Shown in pieces: positions 41,374-51,475 of a stretch of 64,000 bases of DNA. Position numbers and translations under genes: made by a program. How positions within the stretch are numbered: the stretch's first letter is position 1; every line of letters starts with the position of its first letter. Below the pieces are notes generated by a model. It saw only the letters and a program-made list of their open reading frames with translations, did no database searches and was not told the origin of the DNA. The stretch is taken from positions 1-64,000 of the forward strand of contig DURM01000064.1 of the NCBI GenBank assembly GCA_012837335.1, written 5' to 3'. Source of the DNA: Bacillota bacterium. Lineage in GTDB: Bacteria; Bacillota; Limnochordia; Darwinibacteriales; DTU012.

Positions 41374-44300
41374 ATGCGCTTAAAAAGGTTAGAGCTAGTG
41401 GGTTTTAAATCATTTGCCAATAGAGTCAAGCTAGAATTTGACGATGGAATTACCGCCATTGTCGGCCCGAACGGCAGCGGCAAGAGTAACATCGCCGATG
41501 CTGTGCGCTGGGTTTTAGGCGAGCAGAGCATTAAAAGTCTCCGCGGTTCTAAACTCGAAGATGTTATCTTTGCCGGCAGTGACGGGAAAAGACCGCTGGG
41601 AATGGCGGAAGTACAGCTCACTTTAGATAACTCTGATGGATTCCTGCCCATCGATTACAACGAGGTAACAATTACTAGACGGGTCTACCGCTCGGGTGAG
41701 AGTGAGTTTATGATCAACCGCCAGGCCTGCCGCCTTCGGGATATCCAAGACCTGTTCACCGATACCGGTCTAGGCCGCGAAGGCTGCGCAATCATTGGAC
41801 AAGGCCAGATTGATGCTGTTCTGAGCGCCAATCCTATGGACCGGCGCTTTATTTTAGAGGAAACAGCGGGAATCTTAAAATATCGAAGCCGGAAAGAGCA
41901 GGCGCAGCGGAAAATGACTCAAACTGAATATGATCTAGTGCGAGTCTCGGACATTCTTTCCGAGCTAAAGGACCAGCTGGGACCTCTGGAAGAGCAGGCG
42001 CAGAAAGCCCGTAAATACCAGAACTTATCCCAAGAGCTGGAAGCAGTTGTTTTAGACCGCATGGCCCTAAAGCTCGCAGAGCTTGTCACTAAAGAAACAG
42101 AATCTAAAACCGCACTTGCTGCGTGCCGAGCTGAAGCTGAAGAACTAACTGAAGAACACCGCGAGCAGGAACAGACCCTCCTTCAGGATCAAGAGCAGCT
42201 CAATGACTTGGAGTACCGGATAGAACTCAATCAAGAGCAGATCGCTCAGATTAATGAGCAGATCAATCATACTATGCAGACGCTTGGTTTAATTGAAGAG
42301 CGGTTGAAGCATAATCTCGACAGCCGCGCAGAAAAAACTGAGCTATCTCAGGATTATGCGGAGCAGATTGAAGTCCTGTCTGCTAAGCTTGAACAGCTCC
42401 AGCATGATTTTGAGCTGAAGCAGGAGGAGCACAGAGAGCTCGATCAAATGGTGCGGGACAGCGAGCAGACAGTGGAGCAGAAGCGGCAGCAGCTCCAAAG
42501 ACAGCGCCATGAGCTAGAGCAGAAGAAAAGTGCTTTTATTGAGTTTGTGCGGGAGCTTGCTGATGCCCGCAACTTTGGACTCAACTACCAGCAGCAGATG
42601 GGTCAACTTGAGCGGGAGCTGAAAGCTGCAGAACAAGATGTGGCGGAGTTTGGAAAAGCAGTCGCAGCACAGCAGGCACTGATTTCCGCGCAGAGACAAA
42701 AGAGCCTGGAACTTGAACAAGCAGTGCGCAGCGCTTCCCAACAGCTGGAGCAGGCTGCCCAGGCCTGCAGTGAACTTGAACAGAAACTGCAGCAGCTGGA
42801 AGTTCAGGAGCAGCAGGCCGTAAAGCAGTATCAGCAGACTAATTCCCGCCTAGAAGCGCTTCAGGATTTAGAAGCAGAATACGAAGGGTATAATTTCAGT
42901 GTGCGCCGCTTATTTGCCGCGAACATTCCCAATGTTACCCTGCTGGGAACAGTAGCGGATGTCATTTCCGTTCCGGAAGGGCTGGAAACAGCTATTGAGG
43001 TTGCTTTAGGCGCGGGACTCCAGTACATAATAACACCTCATGAGAAGGATGCGAAGCGGGCCATCGAGTGGCTCAAACAGCATCGCGCCGGACGCTGCAC
43101 ATTTTTACCACTGAATAATATCAAAGGCAGCACCTTCCCCCAAAACTATGCCAAGCACTGGCAGGAACCAGGATGTTTGGGACCGGCAGTTAATCTGCTG
43201 GACTTTGACCCTAAATACAGTCCCGCCCTCAACGCCTTATTAGGCAGGGTTGTAGTTGTGGAAGACTTAGATACTGCGCTGATGATGCAGCGCAAACTGC
43301 CAAGTTTCAGCCGCATTGTAACCCTAGCCGGCGAAGTGGTTATGCCTAACGGTTCTCTGACCGGCGGCAGCATCAACCAGAGATCATCTGGGATTTTAAC
43401 GAGGAAAAATGAAATTGCTAGGCTTAAGCAGGAAGCGGCAGCTTATCAGGAAAAGACAGCAGCGATTAATCAAGCGAAAACTCAAGTCGAGAATCAACTC
43501 AAAACTGCGCGAACAGAGCAGGAGCAGATCAGCCAGCACCGCTACCAGCTGCAGCTGGATGGTCAAGCAGCAGTGGGTGAACTAAATAACCTCGAAGCCG
43601 AGTTGAAACGACTTGAGCAGCAGCTGGCGTCAAAACAGCAGCTGCTTCAAGATTACCACACAGCTAGGCTTGAGCTTCAGGACCAAGCCGCTGCATCTCG
43701 CGATAATGTCGCAGCGCTGGAGGAGGACGAGCAGGTTAAAAGGCGGGAAATCAACCAATTGGAAGATGCTGTGATCCGTCTTGAGCAGGAGTTGGAAGCA
43801 GAGTCTGCTAAACTTACCGGTCAAAAAGTTGCCGCAACCAGTGCAGCTGGAGAGGTGAACCGGGCAAAAGAACAGCTCACTGGTGCCGCTCAGCAGCTGG
43901 AGCACAACCGCAGTGCGCTTTTGACAGTGCTGGAAGAGATTGAAAAGCTGAAAGAGCAGCAGCGGCAGCTGGAAGCAGATTTGACTGCTAATCGGAAACT
44001 GGAAGAACAGCTGAAGGCCGACCGAGTTAAACTTCTGCAGGTTGCGGAGATAAAGAAACAGGAACGGGAAATGCTCAAAGAGAGCATTAATCAAACCAAT
44101 CACAAGCTGAAATCGATCCAAGCTAGAATTGCAAGAATCGATAAAAACATGTACAATTACCGCCTTGAGCTGGAACGCATTGAGTTAGAGCTGAGAAGGA
44201 TTGAAGAAGACCTAAGCGAGCGGGAACTGGAACCTGCCGTCCTTGCTGACAGGTCTGTTTCCACGAAAGTGACTGAGCTCATCGAGCAGGAAAAACAGCT

Positions 44301-44913
44301 CCGAGAACAGATTCGCGAGCTTGGAATTGTTAATCTGGCCGCACTGCAGGACTATGAAAATGTCAGGGAGCGGGTGTTCTTCCTCCAAGCCCAGTTCGAT
44401 GACCTGTTTAATGCCAAAGAAACACTCAATCAAACCATTACCGAAATTGATGCTGCTTCCGCTGAGCGTTTAGAAGCAACTTATAAAGAACTGCGGAGAG
44501 AGTTTCAATCCACGTTCATCCAGCTGTTCAAAGGCGGCAGAGCGGATTTAGTGCTGACGGATCCCGACAATATCCTGGAAAGTGGTGTGAATATTATCGC
44601 CCAGCCTCCAGGCAAAAAGCCCCAGAATCTCCTGCTGTTATCAGGGGGAGAGCGGGCTTTAACGGCAATAGCACTGCTTTTAGCAATCAGGACCGTTCAG
44701 CCCACGCCATTCTGCGTAATGGATGAGATCGATGCAGCTTTAGACGAAGTCAATCTAAAGCGCTTTACGGAACAGCTGCGGGTTTTGGCGGAAACCACCC
44801 AGTTTCTGATCATCACCCACCGCACCAGCACCATGGAGGTAGCTGACCGCCTGTACGGAGTTACCATGTCGGATGATGCGGTTTCGCAGCTGATGTCTGT
44901 TCAATTAACATAG
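41374..44913 (+). CDS. smc: Chromosome condensation ATPase Smc
   Basis: Dimeric ATPase that loops and segregates chromosomes with ScpA and ScpB. 1179 aa. Head Walker A GPNGSGKS at 32-39, long coiled coil to about 500, hinge domain about 500-690, second coiled coil, then the signature LLLSGGERALTA and Walker B FCVMDEIDAALDEVN near the C-terminus. GGAGGTC ribosome site upstream. ftsY follows in the same orientation, the standard Firmicutes order. Confidence 0.98.
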   Translation: MRLKRLELVGFKSFANRVKLEFDDGITAIVGPNGSGKSNIADAVRWVLGEQSIKSLRGSKLEDVIFAGSDGKRPLGMAEVQLTLDNSDGFLPIDYNEVTITRRVYRSGESEFMINRQACRLRDIQDLFTDTGLGREGCAIIGQGQIDAVLSANPMDRRFILEETAGILKYRSRKEQAQRKMTQTEYDLVRVSDILSELKDQLGPLEEQAQKARKYQNLSQELEAVVLDRMALKLAELVTKETESKTALAACRAEAEELTEEHREQEQTLLQDQEQLNDLEYRIELNQEQIAQINEQINHTMQTLGLIEERLKHNLDSRAEKTELSQDYAEQIEVLSAKLEQLQHDFELKQEEHRELDQMVRDSEQTVEQKRQQLQRQRHELEQKKSAFIEFVRELADARNFGLNYQQQMGQLERELKAAEQDVAEFGKAVAAQQALISAQRQKSLELEQAVRSASQQLEQAAQACSELEQKLQQLEVQEQQAVKQYQQTNSRLEALQDLEAEYEGYNFSVRRLFAANIPNVTLLGTVADVISVPEGLETAIEVALGAGLQYIITPHEKDAKRAIEWLKQHRAGRCTFLPLNNIKGSTFPQNYAKHWQEPGCLGPAVNLLDFDPKYSPALNALLGRVVVVEDLDTALMMQRKLPSFSRIVTLAGEVVMPNGSLTGGSINQRSSGILTRKNEIARLKQEAAAYQEKTAAINQAKTQVENQLKTARTEQEQISQHRYQLQLDGQAAVGELNNLEAELKRLEQQLASKQQLLQDYHTARLELQDQAAASRDNVAALEEDEQVKRREINQLEDAVIRLEQELEAESAKLTGQKVAATSAAGEVNRAKEQLTGAAQQLEHNRSALLTVLEEIEKLKEQQRQLEADLTANRKLEEQLKADRVKLLQVAEIKKQEREMLKESINQTNHKLKSIQARIARIDKNMYNYRLELERIELELRRIEEDLSERELEPAVLADRSVSTKVTELIEQEKQLREQIRELGIVNLAALQDYENVRERVFFLQAQFDDLFNAKETLNQTITEIDAASAERLEATYKELRREFQSTFIQLFKGGRADLVLTDPDNILESGVNIIAQPPGKKPQNLLLLSGGERALTAIALLLAIRTVQPTPFCVMDEIDAALDEVNLKRFTEQLRVLAETTQFLIITHRTSTMEVADRLYGVTMSDDAVSQLMSVQLT

Positions 44914-44931
44914 GAATAGGAGTCGATAACC

Positions 44932-46002
44932 ATGCTGAGAAGACTATTTGGCAGCAGAAATGCTAAAAAAGACAAAGTCAACCAGGAGCCGGAAGTCAAA
45001 GCTGAAGCAGTAAAGGAACAGGAACCGGAGCTTGAACCGGAGCAGCCTCAAGCAGCTGCTGAGCCGGAAACAGCAGAACCGGTTGTTACGAAGAAAAGTT
45101 TATTTGCCCGCCTCAAGCAGGGGTTAAGCAAAACCAGAACCGGGTTTATCGATCGGATCGGACAGATTGTCACCGGTAGAGCTATCGATGAGGAGCTGTT
45201 TGAGGAGCTGGAAGAGATCTTAATCCAAGCCGATGTGGGCGTGACCACTACCTTAGAGCTGATGGATACGATCCGGGAGCGGGTTAAGGCTGAAAAAATA
45301 ACCGATGGCGGCGCCCTGCAGGGACTCTTAAAAGAAGAGATTGTAGCTCTGCTCTCAAAATACCACAAACCCCTGGTGCTGTCTGATGACCGGCCGGCGG
45401 GAATTATGGTGGTTGGAGTAAATGGTGCGGGGAAAACTACCACCATCGGTAAGCTGGCGTATCGGCTGAAACAGGAGCAGGCTAAGGTGGTCTTAGGAGC
45501 AGGAGATACATTTAGGGCAGCAGCGGTTGATCAGCTCAAAGTTTGGGCTGACAGAGTGGGCGTTGATATGATTGCTCATCAAGAAGGGGCTGACCCTGGC
45601 GCAGTTGCCTATGACACTGTCGCGGCAGCCAAAGCCAGAAATGCAGATGTATTTATCCTCGATACCGCAGGCAGGCTCCAGACTAAGAAAAATCTCATGG
45701 CTGAGCTGGGTAAAGTTTACCGGGTTGCCCAAAGGGAATTAGGTCGGGATTTGGATGAGGTGCTGCTGGTAGTTGATGCCACCACCGGACAGAATGCCCT
45801 ATCTCAAGCTAAGCTGTTCAGTGAGTCGGCGCCAGTCACCGGGATTGTTCTCACTAAACTTGATGGCACAGCCAAGGGCGGCATTGTGCTCGCTCTGGCC
45901 AACGAGCTGAAGCTGCCGGTTAAACTCGTGGGCGTTGGTGAGCAGATGCTCGATCTCCAGGACTTCGATCCCCAGGAGTTTACTGAGGCATTATTCAGCT
46001 AA
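44932..46002 (+). CDS. ftsY: Signal recognition particle receptor FtsY
   Basis: Membrane-associated GTPase that docks SRP-ribosome complexes. 356 aa. A short basic N-terminus and an acidic Glu/Pro-rich region (about 15-55) precede the NG domain, with GVNGAGKTTT near 162, DTAGR and TKLDGTAKGG. GTPase signatures are complete. AGGAG ribosome site 9 nt upstream of the ATG. Confidence 0.97.
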   Translation: MLRRLFGSRNAKKDKVNQEPEVKAEAVKEQEPELEPEQPQAAAEPETAEPVVTKKSLFARLKQGLSKTRTGFIDRIGQIVTGRAIDEELFEELEEILIQADVGVTTTLELMDTIRERVKAEKITDGGALQGLLKEEIVALLSKYHKPLVLSDDRPAGIMVVGVNGAGKTTTIGKLAYRLKQEQAKVVLGAGDTFRAAAVDQLKVWADRVGVDMIAHQEGADPGAVAYDTVAAAKARNADVFILDTAGRLQTKKNLMAELGKVYRVAQRELGRDLDEVLLVVDATTGQNALSQAKLFSESAPVTGIVLTKLDGTAKGGIVLALANELKLPVKLVGVGEQMLDLQDFDPQEFTEALFS

Positions 46003-46021
46003 AAATGGCAAGGATTTATGC

Positions 46022-46050
46022 TTGACAGCTGCATCGTTTTTTTATATACT
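46022..46050 (+). promoter_or_regulatory. Sigma-A promoter for ylxM-ffh and the ribosomal cluster
   Basis: TTGACA (46022-46027), 17-nt spacer, TATACT (46045-46050). The predicted start is about 32 nt before the ylxM ATG. Confidence 0.88.
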
Positions 46051-46088
46051 ACCTCTGTAAAGTTAAAATGCTTAACAGAGGTATTGTT

Positions 46089-46454
46089 ATGGAAGATACA
46101 CTGCGCAAAAATCTTATCTATGATTTTTATGGGCCCTTACTTACTGAAAGGCAGCGGGATATTTATCAGATGTATTATGCCCAAGATATGAGTTTAGGGG
46201 AGATCGCCGAGCAGCTGGAGATCTCCCGTCAAGCTGTCTATGACATGATTAAAAGGTCCGCTGCAATCCTAGAAGATTATGAGAGCAAACTGGGATTGTT
46301 AAGCAAATTTCAAAGACAGCAGGCGTATCTCGATCAGATTGAGGAACACTTAGATAGACTTCAAAAGCAGGCTGCTGCCGGCAGATCCGATGGGCAGCTG
46401 GAGATTATGGGAGAAATTCAGCAGCTGATCAATAAGATTCGCGCTGAAGCTTAG
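46089..46454 (+). CDS. ylxM: SRP-associated regulator YlxM
   Basis: 121 aa, UPF0122 family. A helix-turn-helix resembling sigma region 4 (MSLGEIAEQLEISRQAVYDMIKR) is followed by a coiled tail. In streptococci YlxM binds SRP components; it nearly always precedes ffh. The ATG at 46089 has AGAGGT 6 nt upstream; an in-frame ATG at 46068 has no ribosome site. Confidence 0.93.
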   Translation: MEDTLRKNLIYDFYGPLLTERQRDIYQMYYAQDMSLGEIAEQLEISRQAVYDMIKRSAAILEDYESKLGLLSKFQRQQAYLDQIEEHLDRLQKQAAAGRSDGQLEIMGEIQQLINKIRAEA

Positions 46455-46466
46455 GAGGCGAAATTA

Positions 46467-47807
46467 GTGCCTTTTTCGAATTTATCAGGTCGACTACAAG
46501 AAACCTTACGCAAATTGCGTACCCGGGGAAAACTAACTGAGAAAGATGTAGAAGCCGCTCTAAGAGAAGTAAGATTAGCGCTGTTAGAAGCAGACGTCAA
46601 CTATAAGGTTGTGCGGGATTTTACCGCAAGAGTTAAAGAGCGGGCAGTTGGACATGAGGTATTATCGAGTCTGTCCCCGGCCCAGCAGGTTATTAAAATT
46701 GTAAATGAAGAGCTCACAGAACTCATGGGTGGAACACAGAGCAAAATCGCACTTGCTCCAAAGCCGCCGACGGTGATCATGATGGTGGGTCTGCAGGGAG
46801 CAGGTAAAACTACTACCAGTGGAAAACTGGCCCTGTCTTTTCGAACCAAAGGGCATCGGCCGCTGCTGGTTGCTGCAGATATTTACCGCCCGGCTGCAAT
46901 TAAGCAGCTGACAGTTGTGGGCGAACAGGTAGATGTGCCTGTGTTCAGCATAGGCGAAACTAATCCGGTTGATATCGCCAAAGGAGCTGTAGCTCACGCC
47001 GAGAAGTACGGCAATGATATCGTCATCATCGATACAGCCGGACGCCTGCACATTGATACTGAACTAATGGGAGAACTGGCAGAAATCAAGGATGCGGTCA
47101 ATCCCCATGAAATTCTGCTCGTGGTCGACTCCATGACCGGCCAGGAAGCGGTCAATGTTGCATCCAGCTTTAATGACCAGCTCGGCATTGACGGCGTAAT
47201 TCTCACCAAGCTTGATGGAGATGCTCGAGGCGGTGCTGCTTTATCCATTAAAGCCGTGACCGGCAAACCGATTAAGTTTGCCGCTATGAGTGAGAAAATG
47301 GATGGGCTGGAAGTATTCCATCCGGACCGGATGGCATCCCGCATCTTAGGCATGGGTGACGTGCTCAGCCTGATTGAAAAAGCGGAAGCCAGCTTTGATG
47401 AGCAGAAAGCCAGAGAGCTGACAGAAAAAATGCGCCAAGACGCATTTACCTTGGAAGATTTTAAGGAACAGCTGAGTCAGATCAAGCAGATGGGACCCCT
47501 GGATCAGCTGCTGGGCATGCTTCCCGGGATGGGAAAAATGAATCAGCTAAAAGATTTAGATGTGGATGAGAGTCATTTAAAGAAAATTGAAGCAATCATT
47601 GACTCCATGACAGTTGAGGAAAGGCGCAATCCCGATCTTATCGGGGGATCAAGACGGCGCCGCATCGCCAAAGGGTCCGGAACAAGAGTGCAGGATGTCA
47701 ACCGGCTTTTGAAGCAGTTTAACCAAACCCGCCAGCTGATGAAACAGTTTGCGGGCATGGAGAAGCGAATGAAAAAAGGCCGGGGCAAATTTAATCTCTT
47801 TCGCTAG
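46467..47807 (+). CDS. ffh: Signal recognition particle protein Ffh
   Basis: GTPase subunit of SRP that binds signal sequences. 446 aa. The NG domain has GLQGAGKTTTSGK, DTAGRLH and TKLDGDARGG; the Met-rich M domain (about 300-440) has the RNA-binding SGTRVQDVN segment. GTG start with AGGAGG upstream. Partner FtsY lies just upstream. Confidence 0.98.
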   Translation: MPFSNLSGRLQETLRKLRTRGKLTEKDVEAALREVRLALLEADVNYKVVRDFTARVKERAVGHEVLSSLSPAQQVIKIVNEELTELMGGTQSKIALAPKPPTVIMMVGLQGAGKTTTSGKLALSFRTKGHRPLLVAADIYRPAAIKQLTVVGEQVDVPVFSIGETNPVDIAKGAVAHAEKYGNDIVIIDTAGRLHIDTELMGELAEIKDAVNPHEILLVVDSMTGQEAVNVASSFNDQLGIDGVILTKLDGDARGGAALSIKAVTGKPIKFAAMSEKMDGLEVFHPDRMASRILGMGDVLSLIEKAEASFDEQKARELTEKMRQDAFTLEDFKEQLSQIKQMGPLDQLLGMLPGMGKMNQLKDLDVDESHLKKIEAIIDSMTVEERRNPDLIGGSRRRRIAKGSGTRVQDVNRLLKQFNQTRQLMKQFAGMEKRMKKGRGKFNLFR

Positions 47808-47856
47808 TCCTCTCTCAAGAGAGTGATATAGATAATTTTGAGTGGGAGGTGACATA

Positions 47857-48111
47857 ATGGCAGTAAGGATTCGTCTAAAGCGGATGGGTGCGAAAAAACG
47901 TCCATTTTACCGTCTGATAGTAGCTGATTCAAGAGCAGCCAGGGACGGAAGGTTTATCGATACCCTCGGATACTACAATCCGATTGCAGAACCCGCTGAG
48001 ATCAAGATCGACATCGAGAAAGCTAAGAGCTGGATTGCAAAAGGTGCTCAGCCTTCTGATACAGCAAGAGCGCTTTTGAAAAAGAGCGGTGTGTTTGATC
48101 AAGCAGATTAA
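47857..48111 (+). CDS. rpsP: 30S ribosomal protein S16
   Basis: 84 aa. [19 protein letters not shown] is diagnostic. Strong GGGAGGTGA ribosome site 5 nt before the ATG. First of the conserved rpsP-khpA-rimM-trmD-rplS run. Confidence 0.98.
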   Translation: MAVRIRLKRMGAKKRPFYRLIVADSRAARDGRFIDTLGYYNPIAEPAEIKIDIEKAKSWIAKGAQPSDTARALLKKSGVFDQAD

Positions 48112-48137
48112 GGCTCTTTATTAAGAAAGGAGGCGCA

Positions 48138-48371
48138 ATGTTGAAAGAATTACTGGCATTCATGACCAAATCCCTGGTAGAAGATGCAGAAGCAGTCGAA
48201 GTAACATCTGAAGAAACCGATGCCGAAACTGTTTACCATATCAAAACTGCTGATTCCGATATCGGCAGAGTGATTGGCAAGCAGGGCAGAATTATCAAAG
48301 CCATCCGCACAGTAGCCAAAGCTGCTGCCGTAAAGGAAGGAACCAGAGTAAGGGTTGAAATTGTAGAGTAA
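48138..48371 (+). CDS. khpA: KH-domain RNA-binding protein KhpA (YlqC)
   Basis: 77 aa single KH domain with the GxxG loop in GRVIGKQGR. KhpA pairs with KhpB/Jag in several Gram-positives and affects RNA regulation and cell growth. AAAGGAGG ribosome site. The stop overlaps the rimM start by one base. Confidence 0.95.
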   Translation: MLKELLAFMTKSLVEDAEAVEVTSEETDAETVYHIKTADSDIGRVIGKQGRIIKAIRTVAKAAAVKEGTRVRVEIVE

Positions 48372-48904
48372 TGAGATACAAATGGATTCTCATTGGTGAA
48401 ATTGTATCAGCCCAGGGGAATAAGGGCGAAGTTCGCATTGTTGGTCATACCGATTTTCCGGAACGCTTCTTGAGCATGGATCATGTGCTGCTGTTTAGAA
48501 AAGCAGCCAGTGAACCGGCTTATCGATTGGAAATTGAGCACAGCCGGATGCACAAAGGGTTTATCATCCTGAAACTGGCAGGCATCGATACAATCGATCA
48601 AGCGTTAGCTCTTAAGGGACTGGAGATTAAAGTGGACCGCAGCGATGTGGTGCCACTGCCTTCAGGCCGCAATTATATCTTTGAATTGATTGGATTGAAG
48701 GTAGTAACCACTGAAGGATTAGAGTTAGGTGAGATTACTGATGTGCTCCAGACAGGTGCTAACGATGTTTATGTGGTCAAACCGAATCCTGGTGTTACGC
48801 AAAACCGCGAGATTTTAATACCAGTTATCGCAGAAGTGGTGCTTGAGGTTGACCTGGATAAACAGCTAGTGCTGGTAAATCTGCTGGATGGACTATTGGA
48901 TTAA
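48371..48904 (+). CDS. rimM: 16S rRNA processing protein RimM
   Basis: 177 aa, binds S19 and assists 30S head maturation. Two beta-barrel domains: the N-terminal part has GEIVSAQGNKGEVRI; the C-terminal PRC-barrel has GEITDVLQTGANDVYVV. Translationally coupled to khpA by TAATG. Confidence 0.96.
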   Translation: MRYKWILIGEIVSAQGNKGEVRIVGHTDFPERFLSMDHVLLFRKAASEPAYRLEIEHSRMHKGFIILKLAGIDTIDQALALKGLEIKVDRSDVVPLPSGRNYIFELIGLKVVTTEGLELGEITDVLQTGANDVYVVKPNPGVTQNREILIPVIAEVVLEVDLDKQLVLVNLLDGLLD

Positions 48905-48915
48905 GGATTGAAAAG

Positions 48916-49677
48916 ATGAGAATCGATGTGTTAACGCTGTTTCCCAATATGTTTACAGAAGTAATGGGAACAAGCATTATAGGCAGGGCGCAGGCCCGAG
49001 ACTTAGTTGAGATTAATCTCTGGAATATTCGTGATTTTGCCCTAGACAAACACCGCGTTGTTGATGATACTCCTTACGGCGGCGGTGCTGGGATGGTCAT
49101 GAAACCCGATGTGCTTGCAGCCTGCATTGAGCATGTCAAATCAGAAACCAGCGGCAGGGTAATTTATCTTGCACCTCAAGGAAGCGTTTTTAACCAGGCT
49201 CTAGCGGAAAGGCTAGCCAAAGAAGCGAACTTAATATTCCTCTGCGGACACTACGAAGGCATCGATCAGCGCATTCGCGACCACTGGATAGATGAGGAGA
49301 TTTCCATCGGCGACTATGTTCTGACCGGCGGAGAACTTCCGGCCATGGTTGTTATTGATGCAGTAGTCCGTCTGATTCCCGGTGTTCTGGGAGATGATAA
49401 TTCTGCTCAGGAAGAGTCATTTGCTGATGGGCTTTTGGAGTATCCCCATTATACTCGACCCGCAGATTTTGGCGGCTTAAAGGTGCCCAATGTGCTTTTA
49501 AGCGGCAACCATGAGTTAATCCGCAGGTGGCGTTTAAAAGAAGCTCTGCGCATCACCATGCAGCGGAGACCGGATCTTATCGAGAAACGCCAACTTACTG
49601 AAGAAGAGAAAACCATGCTGCAGGAATTAGCAGCTGAAACCGTAGGGAAGGGAGGTAACAACTGTGGACGTGATTAA
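48916..49677 (+). CDS. trmD: tRNA (guanine-N1-)-methyltransferase TrmD
   Basis: Methylates G37 of tRNAs, preventing frameshifting. 253 aa SPOUT enzyme. Conserved [24 protein letters not shown] and [11 protein letters not shown] are present, including the trefoil-knot SAM site. It overlaps rplS by 14 bp. Confidence 0.97.
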   Translation: MRIDVLTLFPNMFTEVMGTSIIGRAQARDLVEINLWNIRDFALDKHRVVDDTPYGGGAGMVMKPDVLAACIEHVKSETSGRVIYLAPQGSVFNQALAERLAKEANLIFLCGHYEGIDQRIRDHWIDEEISIGDYVLTGGELPAMVVIDAVVRLIPGVLGDDNSAQEESFADGLLEYPHYTRPADFGGLKVPNVLLSGNHELIRRWRLKEALRITMQRRPDLIEKRQLTEEEKTMLQELAAETVGKGGNNCGRD

Positions 49678-50011
49678 AGCCATTGAAAGAGAGTACATGA
49701 AAGAAGATCTGCCTGAATTTCGGGCTGGAGATACTGTCAAAGTTCATGTTAAGGTAGTTGAGGGTTCTAACGAGCGGATCCAGATTTTTGAAGGTGTGGT
49801 TCTGCGCCGTATGGGAACCGGTATCAGCGAACGCTTCACTGTGCGCAAAGTTACTCAAGGTATTGGTGTAGAGCGGACTTTCCCAATCCACTCACCAAGA
49901 GTAGCTAAGATTGAAGTAGTTCGCCGCGGTAGAGTCCGCCGCGCTCGCTTGTACTACTTGCGTCAGCGCTCTGGTAAAGCAGCTCGCATTAAAGAACGGA
50001 GATTTTCCTAA
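49664..50011 (+). CDS. rplS: 50S ribosomal protein L19
   Basis: 115 aa, located at the 30S-50S interface. Family core [13 protein letters not shown] and [14 protein letters not shown] is intact. GTG start with GGAGG 8 nt upstream, within the end of trmD. A terminator follows. Confidence 0.97.
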   Translation: MDVIKAIEREYMKEDLPEFRAGDTVKVHVKVVEGSNERIQIFEGVVLRRMGTGISERFTVRKVTQGIGVERTFPIHSPRVAKIEVVRRGRVRRARLYYLRQRSGKAARIKERRFS

Positions 50012-50018
50012 AATGGTG

Positions 50019-50050
50019 GGGAGTGAAACCATGCACTCCCTATCATTTTT
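50019..50050 (+). terminator. Intrinsic terminator after rplS
   Basis: Stem GGGAGTG / CACTCCC with an 8-nt loop, then TATCATTTTT. Confidence 0.75.
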
Positions 50051-50083
50051 GACTTGGCGATCTTGTGGAGATGAGGTGCTGCG

Positions 50084-50638
50084 ATGAGCAAGTCAGAGAT
50101 TCGTGAATATGTGGAAGCATTTATAATTGCAGTAGTTTTGGCTTTATTCATTATTACTTTCATTGCCCAATCCTTTAGAGTAGATGGATCCTCGATGGAA
50201 CCGACTCTGCATGATGGGCAGCGCTTAATTGTTGATAAATTATCTTACCGATTCGGTGCCCCAAAGGTGGGAGATGTGGTGGTTTTTCGCTATCCCACTG
50301 ATCTGAGCCGCATGTTTATTAAACGGATAATCGGCATTCCGGGGGATGAGATTCTGATTGAGGATGGAATAGTCTACCGCAACGGGCGGCCTCTAGTAGA
50401 GAATTACATCAATGGACCAACTCATGGCGCCTTTACCCGCGACTATGGTCCGGTAATTGTTCCAGAAGACAGTTACTTTGTTCTGGGCGACAACCGCCTT
50501 AACAGCGATGACAGCCGTTATCCCGATGTAGGCTTCGTGGACCGCGAGCTTTTCGTAGGCCGCGCTGTTTTCGTGTATTGGCCGCTTAATTCCATCGAAA
50601 TCATCAGCGTACCAGATTCACTGAAGCAAGAACGCTAG
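50084..50638 (+). CDS. lepB: Type I signal peptidase
   Basis: Cleaves signal peptides at the outer face of the membrane. 184 aa with one N-terminal span (about 10-30). Ser37 in SSMEP and Lys80 in FIKRI form the catalytic dyad; GDNRLNSDDSR is the last conserved box. Single-span form as in Bacillus SipS. Encoded next to the ribosome/SRP genes. Confidence 0.96.
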   Translation: MSKSEIREYVEAFIIAVVLALFIITFIAQSFRVDGSSMEPTLHDGQRLIVDKLSYRFGAPKVGDVVVFRYPTDLSRMFIKRIIGIPGDEILIEDGIVYRNGRPLVENYINGPTHGAFTRDYGPVIVPEDSYFVLGDNRLNSDDSRYPDVGFVDRELFVGRAVFVYWPLNSIEIISVPDSLKQER

Positions 50639-50653
50639 TTGTGGAGGGTTGAT

Positions 50654-51469
50654 ATGGATATACAATGGTATCCTGGACATATGGCAAAAGCTCGGCGCCA
50701 GATTAAAGAAAACCTCAAACTCATTGATCTGGTGGTTGAGCTTACTGATGCCCGTGTTCCCCAAAGTGCCCGCAATCCTGATATCCCCGAAATTCATCAC
50801 AAACCATACATCCTCGCTGTTACCAAAACGGATTTAGCTGATCCTGCCCGCACAGAAGTCTGGCGCCAATTCTGGCAGAAGAACCAGGAGGGGGCGGTTC
50901 TCCTCGATTTAGCGTCAGGAAAAGGAGTTGAAAAGCTGCGCACCGAAATTACAAAAAGTCTTCCCGCTCTGCGCCGGCCGCCCAGAGTATTGGTGGTGGG
51001 AATCCCCAATGTGGGGAAATCCTCGCTGATCAACCGCTTAACCGGTAGAAGCGGTACTAAAGTAGGTGCCAAGCCCGGTGTTACTAGAGGTAAGCAGTGG
51101 ATCAACGCCAAGGGTCTGCAGCTTTTGGACACGCCTGGGATCCTCTGGCCTAAATTTGAAGATCAGGAAACAGCCAAGAAACTTGCGGCTACAGCCGCAA
51201 TTCGCGATGAAGTTGTTAACATCGAAGAAGTTACCTATTGGCTCCTGAACTATCTCCGTGAACATTATCCCGAGCTTTTGGTAAAGCGCTACAGCTTAGA
51301 TCTTGGCATCAATAATACTCTAGAACTCTTTGAGCAGATCGGCAGGCAGCGGGGATGCTTAAGAGCACAGGGAGAAATCGATTATTTACAAACAGCGCAA
51401 GCAGTATTAAAAGATTTCCGTTCAGGTCTAATCGGACCTGTAACACTCGAATTACCAGAAAAGGAATGA
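50654..51469 (+). CDS. rbgA: Ribosome biogenesis GTPase RbgA (YlqF)
   Basis: Circularly permuted GTPase needed for late 50S assembly. 271 aa. TKTD (G4) precedes GIPNVGKSS (G1, residue 116 on) and DTPGIL (G3). N-terminus WYPGHMAKARR is typical. The ATG at 50654 has GGAGG 6 nt upstream; the longer TTG frame at 50639 begins directly at the lepB stop and has no site. Confidence 0.96.
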   Translation: MDIQWYPGHMAKARRQIKENLKLIDLVVELTDARVPQSARNPDIPEIHHKPYILAVTKTDLADPARTEVWRQFWQKNQEGAVLLDLASGKGVEKLRTEITKSLPALRRPPRVLVVGIPNVGKSSLINRLTGRSGTKVGAKPGVTRGKQWINAKGLQLLDTPGILWPKFEDQETAKKLAATAAIRDEVVNIEEVTYWLLNYLREHYPELLVKRYSLDLGINNTLELFEQIGRQRGCLRAQGEIDYLQTAQAVLKDFRSGLIGPVTLELPEKE

Positions 51470-51475
51470 CAGTTG

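Noticed and set aside
47814-47832. CTCTC / GAGAG hairpin after ffh as a terminator
   Set aside because: Short stem and no T run; rpsP is probably co-transcribed with ffh.
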